Below are positions 45,679-54,028 of a stretch of DNA of 64,000 nt, in pieces. Positions within the stretch are counted from its first letter, which is position 1, and every line of letters begins with the position of its first letter. The translations under genes and the position numbers were made by a program. The DNA lies in the NCBI GenBank assembly GCA_963693105.1, contig OY843752.1:1116001-1180000 (forward strand). Direction: 5' to 3'. Below the pieces are notes generated by a model. That model saw only the letters and a program-made list of their open reading frames with translations. It was not told where the DNA came from and ran no database searches. This stretch comes from Oxydemutator sp963693105. Its GTDB lineage: Bacteria > Pseudomonadota > Gammaproteobacteria > Poriferisulfidales > Oxydemutatoraceae.

Positions 45679-47015
45679 TCCAGGAGATCATACGCAAAAA
45701 ACGCGACGGCGCCGCGCTCAGCGACGGCGACCTCCACGCCTTCATCGCCGGCGTCACCGACCACAGCGTCAGCGACGCGCAGATTGCCGCCTTCACCATG
45801 GCCGTCTGTCTTCGCGGCATGAGCGCCGACGAGACCGCCCGGCTCACCGTCGCCATGCGCGACTCCGGCACGGTGTTGAAGTGGGACGATGTCGCGCGCC
45901 CGGTGGCGGACAAACACTCGACCGGCGGCGTCGGCGATTGCGTCAGCATCGCGCTCGCGCCCATCGTCGCCGCCGCCGGTCTCGCGGTGCCGATGATTTC
46001 GGGACGCGGTCTCGGCCACAGCGGCGGCACGCTGGACAAACTGGACAGCATCCCCGGCTACGACACCGCGCCCGCCCCGGAGACTTTCGCGCGCGTCGTG
46101 CGCGAGGTCGGCTGCGCCGTCATCGGTCAGACCGGCGATCTCGCGCCCGCCGACAAGCGCATCTACGCGGTGCGCGACAGCAGCGGCACGGTCGAGTCCA
46201 CGCCGCTCATCACCGCATCCATTCTCAGCAAAAAACTGGCTTCGGGCATCGGCGCGCTGGTGATGGATGTGAAGTGCGGCAACGGCGCTTTCGCCGCGAG
46301 CGACGCCGCCGCCGACGAATTGGCCGCGAGCATCACCGCCACCGCGCACAAGCTGCAATTGCCGGCGGCGGCGCTGATCACCGACATGAACCAGCCGCTG
46401 GCGCCGGTGGCGGGCAACGCGCTGGAGGTGGCGCTGGCGGTCCGCTTCCTGCGCGGTGACGAGCGCCCGCCGCGCTTTACCGAAGTGGTGACGGCACTGG
46501 CGCAGGAGATGCTGTTCGCCGGCGCCGCCGCGTCGAGGGCGCAGGCGCGCTCGGCGGTTGCGCGGGTGCTGGCGAGCGGCGCCGCCGCCGAGGTGTTCGC
46601 CGCGATGGTGCGCGCGCTCGGCGGTGCGGCGGACTTCGTGGATCAATTCGCGCGGCAGCTGCCGGCGGCGGCGGTGGTATGCCCGGTGTTCGCCGAAGAG
46701 GACGGCTATGTGGGCGGCGTGGACACCCGCGCGCTCGGCATCGCGGTCATCGCTCTCGGCGGCGGGCGCCGCCGCGCCGGCGACGCCATTGATTACAGTG
46801 TCGGACTTGGCGGCATTGCCGCGCTCGGCGAGGCCGTTGACCGCGAGCGCCCCCTCGCCACCGTTCACGCCGGCGACGCCGCCGCCGCCGAACGCGCCGC
46901 CGCGGAGGTGCGCGCCGCTTTCCGTATCACCGAAGACGCGCCGCCGGCGTCGCCGGTTGTGCTGCGCCGCCTGGACGGCGGCGTGCTTTCGGCGCCGCCC
47001 GCCGGCGGGCCTTGA
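45672..47015 (+). CDS. deoA: Thymidine phosphorylase
   Basis: A 447-residue pyrimidine nucleoside phosphorylase. Signature ISGRGLGHSGGTLDKLDSIPG is intact, with DKHSTGGVGDCVS (phosphate site), DSSGTVESTPLI, KKLASGIGALVMDVKCGNGAF and TDMNQPL. The C-terminal domain is very Ala-rich. Together with cdd it feeds pyrimidine salvage; its place inside the dxr-rseP cluster is unusual. The 47016-47178 gap after it holds only weak promoter-like sequence (TATCAT at 47117). Confidence 0.94.
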   Translation: MLIQEIIRKKRDGAALSDGDLHAFIAGVTDHSVSDAQIAAFTMAVCLRGMSADETARLTVAMRDSGTVLKWDDVARPVADKHSTGGVGDCVSIALAPIVAAAGLAVPMISGRGLGHSGGTLDKLDSIPGYDTAPAPETFARVVREVGCAVIGQTGDLAPADKRIYAVRDSSGTVESTPLITASILSKKLASGIGALVMDVKCGNGAFAASDAAADELAASITATAHKLQLPAAALITDMNQPLAPVAGNALEVALAVRFLRGDERPPRFTEVVTALAQEMLFAGAAASRAQARSAVARVLASGAAAEVFAAMVRALGGAADFVDQFARQLPAAAVVCPVFAEEDGYVGGVDTRALGIAVIALGGGRRRAGDAIDYSVGLGGIAALGEAVDRERPLATVHAGDAAAAERAAAEVRAAFRITEDAPPASPVVLRRLDGGVLSAPPAGGP

Positions 47016-47178
47016 GGCCGCGATGCCGGCGAGGGACGCCGCCGCCGCAGCGCCTGTCCGGGGGCTTGCCGACCGCGATTTTGCGCCCGCCGATACCTTT
47101 TCCGCCCGACAAACGTTATCATAGCGGGTTCATCCGGCACCAACAGCCCATACGATTATTTAGAGAGACTAATCCAAA

Positions 47179-48540
47179 ATGTCATTTTTTCTCGGAGCCA
47201 TAGGTTTTATCGTCGCCCTCGGCATGCTGATTGCTTTTCACGAGTTCGGCCATTACTGGGTGGCGAAGAAATGCGGCGTCAAGATACTGAAATTTTCGGT
47301 CGGTTTCGGCAAGCCGCTGTACCGCAGGATTGCGGGCGCCGACCGCACTGAATACGTCATCGGGCTGCTGCCGTTTGGCGGCTATGTCAAGATGCTCGAC
47401 GAACGCGAGGAGGAAGAAGTCGCCGAAGAGGATGCGCCGCGCGCGTTCAACCGCCAGTCGCTGGCGGTGCGCTCGGCCATCGTCGCCGCCGGTCCGGCGG
47501 CGAACCTGCTGCTCGCGTTTGTGCTGTTTTTCATTATTGCCGTCGTCGGCTCCCATGTGGTGCGGCCCGTCATCGGCGAAGTGGTGGCGGACAGCCCGGC
47601 AATGCACGCGGGACTGGTCGCCAACGACGAGGTGGTGTCGGTCGCCGGGCATCCGGTGGACGGCTGGAAGCAGGTCCTGCTCACGATACTCGACGAGTCG
47701 CTCGACCAGCAGACCCGCGTGCCGCTGGAAGTGGTCCACGACGGCGAGCGCCGGCGCGTGGTTCTCGACCTGGCGGGGCAGGAGATGCTGGACATCGAAG
47801 TCTCTTTGCTCGAGCGCATCGGCGTCCGCCCGTGGGCGCCGAGCCTGCCGGCGGCCGTCGGCAAGATGCTGGCTTCGGGCAGCGCGAGCCGCAGCGGCCT
47901 TGAAGCCGGCGACCGGATTCTGACTTTCGACGGCAGGGAAGTTTCCGACTGGGGCGGCCTCGTCGAGGAAATCCGCGCCCATCCGGGGCGCACCGTGCCG
48001 GTGTCGGTGGAGCGGGACGGCGGCGTGTTGTCGCTGCCGCTTTCGATAGACAGCGTGGTCGATAACGGCGAAGAAACCGGGCGCATCGGCGTCACGCCGC
48101 AGATGACGGAGGACGTGCTGCGGCGTTACCGGGTTTTTGTGCGCCACGGCCCGCTGGAAGCGGTGTCGCGCGCGTTTTCCGAGACTGTGGCGATGTCGTG
48201 GATGACGCTCAAGTTCATCGCCCGCATGGTGCTCGGCCAGGTCTCCTTTGAGAACATCAGCGGCCCGCTGACCATTGCGGAGTTCGCCGGCACCTCGTTT
48301 CTGCTGGGGTTCGTCGCCTACCTCACCACGGTCGCCCTGCTCAGCGTCAGCATCGGCATCCTCAATCTGCTGCCGATTCCGATGCTGGACGGCGGTCATC
48401 TGTTGTATTACCTGATTGAGTGGCTCAAAGGTTCGCCGCTGTCGAGAAAAGCCGAGATGCTCGGGCAGAGAATCGGCATGATGATGCTGGGACTGCTGAT
48501 CCTGGTCGCAATCTACAACGACCTGAACCGTTTGTTCTGA
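47179..48540 (+). CDS. rseP: RIP metalloprotease RseP
   Basis: A 453-residue intramembrane zinc protease that cleaves anti-sigma-E RseA and signal-peptide remnants. HEFGH at residues 21-25 is the zinc site in the first helix; GGYVKMLDE, two PDZ domains (about 120-290), and NLLPIPMLDGGHLLYY with the third ligand are present. Four membrane segments. It starts a likely new transcript rseP-bamA-skp-lpxD-fabZ-lpxA. Confidence 0.96.
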   Translation: MSFFLGAIGFIVALGMLIAFHEFGHYWVAKKCGVKILKFSVGFGKPLYRRIAGADRTEYVIGLLPFGGYVKMLDEREEEEVAEEDAPRAFNRQSLAVRSAIVAAGPAANLLLAFVLFFIIAVVGSHVVRPVIGEVVADSPAMHAGLVANDEVVSVAGHPVDGWKQVLLTILDESLDQQTRVPLEVVHDGERRRVVLDLAGQEMLDIEVSLLERIGVRPWAPSLPAAVGKMLASGSASRSGLEAGDRILTFDGREVSDWGGLVEEIRAHPGRTVPVSVERDGGVLSLPLSIDSVVDNGEETGRIGVTPQMTEDVLRRYRVFVRHGPLEAVSRAFSETVAMSWMTLKFIARMVLGQVSFENISGPLTIAEFAGTSFLLGFVAYLTTVALLSVSIGILNLLPIPMLDGGHLLYYLIEWLKGSPLSRKAEMLGQRIGMMMLGLLILVAIYNDLNRLF

Positions 48541-48552
48541 CGCGCGGCGGAC

Positions 48553-50907
48553 ATGGGTTGCCACCGGTTTTTGCGCCGTGTTTTCACGGCCTGTCTGCTG
48601 TCCGTGCCCGGCGCCGTGATGGCGGCGGGCTTTGTCGTCGAGGACATCGAGATGGAAGGACTCAAGCGCGTCAACGCAGGCCAGGCGTTTTCCGGGCTGT
48701 CGCTGCAGGTGGGGGATTATTTCGATTTTGCCGACGCGCCCGGGGTCATGGGCGAACTCTACCGCAGCGGCCTTTTCGAGGACATCGTGCTGCGCCACGA
48801 CGGCGGCAAACTGATTTTTGTGGTGCGCGAAAGGCCGGGAATCGCCGCCATCGCAATCGAGGGCAACGAGATTATTCCCGACGACGCGCTGACCGAGGGG
48901 TTGCAGGAAATCAACATCGCAATCGGGCGGATTTACGACCGCGCCACCTTCGAGAGATTGCGCGAAGAACTCAAGCAGCAGTATTACGCGCTCGGCAAAT
49001 ACGGCGTGCAGGTGCGGATGGATGCGCTGGAGGCGCCGGACAACCAGGTCAATCTGGAGATCGTGATAGACGAGGGCAAGACGGCGATCGTGCGCGATGT
49101 GCGAATTGCGGGCAACCGGCTCGTTCCCGCCGAAGACATCCGGGAGGGTTTCGAGACCGGCGGCAAACGCTGGTATGAATTCTGGAGCAACAAGGACCAG
49201 TACTCGAAGTTCAAACTCGAAGGCGACATCGAACGGCTCAACAACCTCTACCTCGACCGCGGCTATCTCGATTTCAAGGTGGACGAGACGCGCGTCACGC
49301 TGACGCCGGACAAGCGCTACATTGACGTCCTGATCAAGATCAGCGAGGGCCGGCGCTACCGCATACGCGACGTCAATCTGACGGGCATGAAGGTGCCCGG
49401 CCGCAAGACGCTGCAGGCCCTGGTCAATGAAATCAGGGACACGACTTTTTCCAGGCAGAAAACGCTGGCGCTGAGCGATGCGATTGCCCGGCATCTGAAG
49501 GACCAGGGCTACGCTTTTGCCAGGGTCAACGTGATTCCCGAGACGCAGCCCCTGGATTCAACCGTGAATCTCGCATTTTTCGTGGCCCCCGGCAAGCGCG
49601 CCTATGTGCGGCGCATTGACATTCAGGGCAATGAAACCACCGACGACGAGGTCTTCCGGCGCGAGATGAGACAACTCGAAGGCGCCGCCTATTCGTCCGG
49701 AAACGTCGAATTGTCGCGCCGCCGCCTGCAGCGGCTTCCCTACGTGTCGGAAGTCACCGTCGAGGAAAAGCCGGTGCAGAACTCCAGCGACCAGCTGGAC
49801 CTGGATTTCACCGTCAGCGAGCGGCTGTCGGGCAACTTCAACGTCGGCGCGGGTTATTCCGACAGCGAGGGAGGCGTGCTGTCCGTCAGTCTCGCGCAGG
49901 ACAATTTCCTCGGCAGCGGGAACCGCATCAATTTCGCCTTCAACAACAGCGGCTCGAGTTCGCGCTACGCGGTCGGCTTTCTCGACCCGTATTACACGAT
50001 AGACGGCATCAGCCGTTCCTGGAATCTCAGTTACCGCGAGGTGGACTACGGCTCCAACCGCCTCAACGTGACCGCCGCCGACACCGACGAACTCAACCTG
50101 TCGCTCCATTACGGCATTCCGATTTCGGAATCGGACACGCTCGGCCTCGGCGTCAGGATCCAGGACATCCGCCTGTCGGTGCCCTGCAACAACAGCCGCT
50201 CGGAAACCGATTTGTGCCGCTTCGTGGACGACTTCATAGACGGCAGAAGGGGGGATGTCGGGGAGTATGACTACGTGCTCGATTTCACAAACTACATTCT
50301 CAGCGCCAACCTGGTTTACGACACCCGCGACCGCTCCCTGTTCACGACCGAGGGCACCCGGATTCGCAGTTCGGTTGACCTGTTCGGCCCCGGCGGCGGT
50401 TTGAGTTACGTCAAACTCAATTACTCCCACGGGCACTATTTCCCGCTCGGCGAGAGCCGCGATTTCATCTTCGCGCCCCGCGGTGTGTTATCGTATGCCA
50501 GCGCGTACGGTGACACCAACGAGGTGCCGTTTTACGACAGATATTACGCGGGAGGCACCAGAAGCTTGCGGGGATACCGGAACAATTCAGTCGGGCCGAA
50601 GGATCCGTCCGACCCGGACGACGCCATCGGCGGGAATTTCAGGATGCTCGGCAACTTCGACCTGTTTTTTCCGAGCGCGGCCATTTACGACCCGTCGAGG
50701 CTGCGCATGAGTCTTTTTACCGACATCGGAGATGTCACCGAAGAGATCAACGACTTTTCATTCGGGGACATGAAAGGCTCGTTCGGGCTGAACGTGCACT
50801 GGCTTACCGCAATTGGCGCGGTGACTCTCAATCTGGCAACACATTTCAATGACCAGTCGGACGACGAAACCGAATCTTTCCAGTTCGACTTTGGAACGAA
50901 CTTCTGA
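48553..50907 (+). CDS. bamA: Outer-membrane assembly factor BamA
   Basis: A 784-residue Omp85 protein: signal peptide (about 1-25), five POTRA domains (about 25-425, for example MEGLKRVNAGQAFSGL and VRRIDIQGNETTDDEVFRRE), then a 16-strand barrel with the family motif RSLRGY (as TRSLRGYRNN) and terminal FDFGTNF. It folds outer-membrane proteins, such as the receptor at 28105. Two Cys lie in a surface-loop segment (VPCNNSRSETDLCRF). Confidence 0.97.
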   Translation: MGCHRFLRRVFTACLLSVPGAVMAAGFVVEDIEMEGLKRVNAGQAFSGLSLQVGDYFDFADAPGVMGELYRSGLFEDIVLRHDGGKLIFVVRERPGIAAIAIEGNEIIPDDALTEGLQEINIAIGRIYDRATFERLREELKQQYYALGKYGVQVRMDALEAPDNQVNLEIVIDEGKTAIVRDVRIAGNRLVPAEDIREGFETGGKRWYEFWSNKDQYSKFKLEGDIERLNNLYLDRGYLDFKVDETRVTLTPDKRYIDVLIKISEGRRYRIRDVNLTGMKVPGRKTLQALVNEIRDTTFSRQKTLALSDAIARHLKDQGYAFARVNVIPETQPLDSTVNLAFFVAPGKRAYVRRIDIQGNETTDDEVFRREMRQLEGAAYSSGNVELSRRRLQRLPYVSEVTVEEKPVQNSSDQLDLDFTVSERLSGNFNVGAGYSDSEGGVLSVSLAQDNFLGSGNRINFAFNNSGSSSRYAVGFLDPYYTIDGISRSWNLSYREVDYGSNRLNVTAADTDELNLSLHYGIPISESDTLGLGVRIQDIRLSVPCNNSRSETDLCRFVDDFIDGRRGDVGEYDYVLDFTNYILSANLVYDTRDRSLFTTEGTRIRSSVDLFGPGGGLSYVKLNYSHGHYFPLGESRDFIFAPRGVLSYASAYGDTNEVPFYDRYYAGGTRSLRGYRNNSVGPKDPSDPDDAIGGNFRMLGNFDLFFPSAAIYDPSRLRMSLFTDIGDVTEEINDFSFGDMKGSFGLNVHWLTAIGAVTLNLATHFNDQSDDETESFQFDFGTNF

Positions 50908-50920
50908 CGCGGAGGCGTGT

Positions 50921-51439
50921 ATGACAACGACATTCAGGATATTTCTGGCGGCGGGCTGTATGGCGGCGGCGGCGGCGTGGCAGCCGGCGGCGGCGCAGGC
51001 GGGCAACATCGCCTTTATCAACATCGCCAGGGTGATGCAGGAGGCGCCGCAGGCGGCGGCCGCGAGGGACAGGCTTCAGGAGGAGTTTGCCGGCAGAAAC
51101 GAGAAACTGCTTGAGTCGCAGGAGCAGATCGAGGGGCTCGAGGAGCGGCTCCGCGACAACGGCGGCAAAATGGAGGCGAGCAAGAGGCGCCGCCTGGAAC
51201 GCGAGATCGCGTCGAGAAAGCGCCGGCTGCGGTCCAGGAACGAGGACTTCCAGAGCGAATTTTCCGACCGCAGAAACGAGGAACTGGCGGACATACAGAA
51301 AATGGTCTCGAAGGTCATCGGCGACGTCGCCAGGAAAAAGAAATTCGATCTGGTCGTCTCCGAACCCGTCCTCTATGCGAGCGACCGCATTGAACTGACG
51401 GATGAGATTATCAAGGTGCTGGAGAAGCGCGCGCAGTGA
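50921..51439 (+). CDS. skp: Periplasmic chaperone Skp (OmpH)
   Basis: A 172-residue chaperone with a signal peptide (about 1-26) and a trimer-forming core IAFINIARVMQEAPQ. Long charged coiled-coil arms (about 50-140) follow, and the end FDLVVSEPVLYASDRIELTDEI is the conserved C-terminal strand region. GGAGG at 50911-50915 precedes the ATG. Standard position between bamA and lpxD. Confidence 0.93.
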   Translation: MTTTFRIFLAAGCMAAAAAWQPAAAQAGNIAFINIARVMQEAPQAAAARDRLQEEFAGRNEKLLESQEQIEGLEERLRDNGGKMEASKRRRLEREIASRKRRLRSRNEDFQSEFSDRRNEELADIQKMVSKVIGDVARKKKFDLVVSEPVLYASDRIELTDEIIKVLEKRAQ

Positions 51440-51446
51440 CTTCGTG

Positions 51447-52502
51447 ATGCACAGGAGAAGTTATACGCTGCTCGAACTCGCGGAATACTCCGGCGCCAGG
51501 CTGTCGGGCGCGCCGGATTCTGAAATCCGCGGCATCGGCAGCATCGCCGGCGCGTGCCCCGGCGAACTGACTTTTCTCGGCGACTCCAGACACCGCCATC
51601 TGCTCGCCGAAACCCGCGCCACGGCGATTGTGCTGAAAGAGGAGGACAGCGCCGTGTGCCGCCTGCCGGCGCTGATTTGTGACGACCCTCATCTGGCGTT
51701 CGCCGATATTTCACGGCTGTTCCGCCGCGGCGACGCGCCCGGGCGGGGCATTCATCCATCCGCCGTCGTTGCCGGCGACGTCGTGCTCGGCGACGAGGTG
51801 ACCATCGGGGCGTGCAGCGTCATCGCCGCCGGCTGCCGCATCGGCAAAGGCACGATCATCGGCCCGAACTGCACGGTGATGGAAAATTGCCGCATCGGCG
51901 ACGCCTGCCTGCTGACGACGCAGGTCACGCTGCAAAGCGGCGTCCGCCTCGGCCACCGCGTCGCGATTCATCCGGGCGCGGTCGTCGGCGCCGACGGTTT
52001 CGGTTACGCCAGCCGTGACGGCGGCTGGGTCAAAATCGAGCAGGTTGGCGGCGTTCGAATCGGCGACGACGTCGAGATCGGCGCCAACACCACGATAGAC
52101 CGCGGCGCGCTCGACGACACCGTGATTGGCAACGGCGTCAAGATAGACAACCAGGTGCAGATCGCGCACAACGTGCGCATCGGCGACGACACGGCGATTG
52201 CCGGCTGCGTCGGCATCGCCGGCAGCACCGTCATCGGCAGGCGCTGCAGAATCGGCGGACTTTCCGGAATCCAGGGGCACATCGAGATATGCGATGATGT
52301 CGTTGTCTCGGCCATGACCAGCGTCATCAAGTCCATCTCGAAAGCGGGACGCTACACGTCGTGCATGCCGCAGCAGACTCACCGCGAGTGGCGGCACAAT
52401 GCGCTGCATTACCGCCGCCTCGACCGGCTGGCGAAGCGCGTGGACGACTTGGCGAAGGGGCCGGAAAGCAAACGCGCAAAAAGAGGAGGAGACGGACGAT
52501 GA
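51447..52502 (+). CDS. lpxD: UDP-3-O-acylglucosamine N-acyltransferase
   Basis: A 351-residue lipid A enzyme. The N-terminal uridine-binding domain (about 1-100) is followed by a hexapeptide left-handed helix (about 100-310) with catalytic His in QIAHNVRIG and GADGFGYA, then a C-terminal helix. Start at the ATG at 51447; a GTG is 3 nt before. ATGA overlap with fabZ. Confidence 0.95.
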   Translation: MHRRSYTLLELAEYSGARLSGAPDSEIRGIGSIAGACPGELTFLGDSRHRHLLAETRATAIVLKEEDSAVCRLPALICDDPHLAFADISRLFRRGDAPGRGIHPSAVVAGDVVLGDEVTIGACSVIAAGCRIGKGTIIGPNCTVMENCRIGDACLLTTQVTLQSGVRLGHRVAIHPGAVVGADGFGYASRDGGWVKIEQVGGVRIGDDVEIGANTTIDRGALDDTVIGNGVKIDNQVQIAHNVRIGDDTAIAGCVGIAGSTVIGRRCRIGGLSGIQGHIEICDDVVVSAMTSVIKSISKAGRYTSCMPQQTHREWRHNALHYRRLDRLAKRVDDLAKGPESKRAKRGGDGR

Positions 52503-52930
52503 TTTTTGATCTGGAACAAATCATGGCAATGATTCCGCATCGCTACCCGATGCTGCTGATTGACCGGGTGGTCGAACTGGAGAAGGGCAAGCGCCTGAAG
52601 GCGGTCAAGAACGTGACCGCCAACGAACCGTTTTTCCAGGGGCATTTTCCCGGCAGGCCGATCATGCCGGGCGTGCTGATTCTGGAGGCGATGGCGCAGG
52701 CGTCGTGCGTGCTCGTGGCCGGCGGCATGACCGGCCCGAAGGAAGACGGCCTCTACCTGCTGACCGGCATCAAGGACGCCCGCTTCAAGCGCCCGGTTGT
52801 TCCCGGCGACTCGCTGCTGCTCGACGTCGTGCTCGGGCGCCGCAAGAGAAACTACGCCATTTTCAACGTCACGGCGTCGGTCGGGGACGAGGTGGCGGCC
52901 ACCGCCACGTTGAGTTGCGTGCTCAAGTAG
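52499..52930 (+). CDS. fabZ: 3-hydroxyacyl-[ACP] dehydratase FabZ
   Basis: A 143-residue hot-dog-fold enzyme of fatty acid synthesis. PHRYPMLLIDRV has the catalytic His; GHFPGRPIMPGVLILEAMAQ has the catalytic Glu. A GAGGAGGAGACGG site precedes the ATG. It sits between lpxD and lpxA and balances fatty acid and lipid A synthesis. Confidence 0.96.
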   Translation: MIFDLEQIMAMIPHRYPMLLIDRVVELEKGKRLKAVKNVTANEPFFQGHFPGRPIMPGVLILEAMAQASCVLVAGGMTGPKEDGLYLLTGIKDARFKRPVVPGDSLLLDVVLGRRKRNYAIFNVTASVGDEVAATATLSCVLK

Positions 52931-52946
52931 CCGGACGGGGCCGAAC

Positions 52947-53726
52947 GTGAGCGGCGACATCCACCCGACGGCGGTGATTGACGACGGCGCCGACATTGCG
53001 GCGGACGTCGTCGTCGGGCCGTACAGCGTCATCGGCCCGCGCGTGACCATCGGCGCAGGCACCCGCATTGGCTCCCATGTCGTCATCCGGGGGCCGGCCA
53101 CGATGGGCCGCGACAACCGGATTTTTCAGTTCTGCTCCATCGGCGAGGAGCCGCAGGACAGGAAATACGGCGGCGAACCCACCGAGTTGATCATCGGCGA
53201 CCGCAACATCATCCGCGAATTCTGCACCTTGAACCGCGGCACCGCCTCGGCGCTCGGCAAGACCGTCATCGGCAGCGACAACCTGCTGATGGCCTATGTT
53301 CACGTCGCCCACGACTGCGTGGTCGGCGACCACACGACTTTCGCCAACGGCGCCTCGCTCGGCGGCCACGTCGAGGTTCACGACCACGCGACGCTCGGCG
53401 GCTTCAGCCTGGTCCACCAGTTCTGCCGCGTCGGACGTTACGCGTTCAGCGGCAAGGCCAGCACGTTCTCCAAAGACCTGCCGCCGTACACGCTGGCTTC
53501 CGGCAACCCTGCAAAGACCCACGGCCTGAACAAGGTGGGGTTGCGTCGCGCCGGTTTTTCCGAAGACAGGATACGGGCGCTGCACAACGCCTACCTCGAC
53601 CTTGTGCGCGCGCCCGGCGGCCCCGGAAGCCGCCTTGAAAAGCATCTTCAGGCCGCGGCGGAGCATCCCGAAGTAAAGACCCTGATTGAATTCATCGAGT
53701 CCAGCACGCGCGGCGTTACCGCTTGA
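52947..53726 (+). CDS. lpxA: UDP-N-acetylglucosamine acyltransferase
   Basis: A 259-residue first enzyme of lipid A synthesis. Hexapeptide repeats run from about residue 5 to 185, with catalytic His in MAYVHVAHDCVVG and the FQFCSIGEEPQDRKYGGE segment; a helical C-terminal domain follows (HGLNKVGLRRAGFSEDRI). It begins with a GTG at 52947. The usual next gene lpxB is absent; tRNA-Ala follows. Confidence 0.96.
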   Translation: MSGDIHPTAVIDDGADIAADVVVGPYSVIGPRVTIGAGTRIGSHVVIRGPATMGRDNRIFQFCSIGEEPQDRKYGGEPTELIIGDRNIIREFCTLNRGTASALGKTVIGSDNLLMAYVHVAHDCVVGDHTTFANGASLGGHVEVHDHATLGGFSLVHQFCRVGRYAFSGKASTFSKDLPPYTLASGNPAKTHGLNKVGLRRAGFSEDRIRALHNAYLDLVRAPGGPGSRLEKHLQAAAEHPEVKTLIEFIESSTRGVTA

Positions 53727-53749
53727 GCGGGCGCGGCGCGTGTGCTACA
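53721..53749 (+). promoter_or_regulatory. Promoter of tRNA-Ala(GGC)
   Basis: TTGAGC (53721-53726, overlapping the lpxA stop) and TACATT (53744-53749) are 17 bp apart, with TGC before the -10 giving an extended element. The predicted start is about 12 nt before the tRNA. Confidence 0.55.
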
Positions 53750-53768
53750 TTAAGGGCGCATCCGGCAC

Positions 53769-53844
<76 letters not shown>

Positions 53845-53903
53845 ATTCCCCGTCATCCTCCTGCTTTTTTTCCCGTTAATTCAGCCGATTGGAAGATTTT
53901 TCC

Positions 53904-53932
53904 TTGGCTGATTCCCGCGCCCGTATTATACT
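53904..53932 (+). promoter_or_regulatory. Promoter of the giant repeat-protein gene
   Basis: TTGGCT (53904-53909) and TATACT (53927-53932) are 17 bp apart. The predicted start, near 53939, coincides with an upstream in-frame ATG, which argues that translation begins further on, at 54029. Confidence 0.6.
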
Positions 53933-54028
53933 GACAAAATGTTGCTCGATTGGTGTCAGAGATCTCGTGAGAACCGCTGTTTGCGCCCTTGTGGCGCGAT
54001 GCTCCCGCAGTGGTTCCCGGAATGGCGG

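Noticed and set aside
53845..54028. Thirty extra N-terminal residues of the giant protein from ATG 53939
   Set aside because: That ATG coincides with the predicted transcription start and precedes the clear signal peptide at 54029; leaderless translation is possible but less likely.
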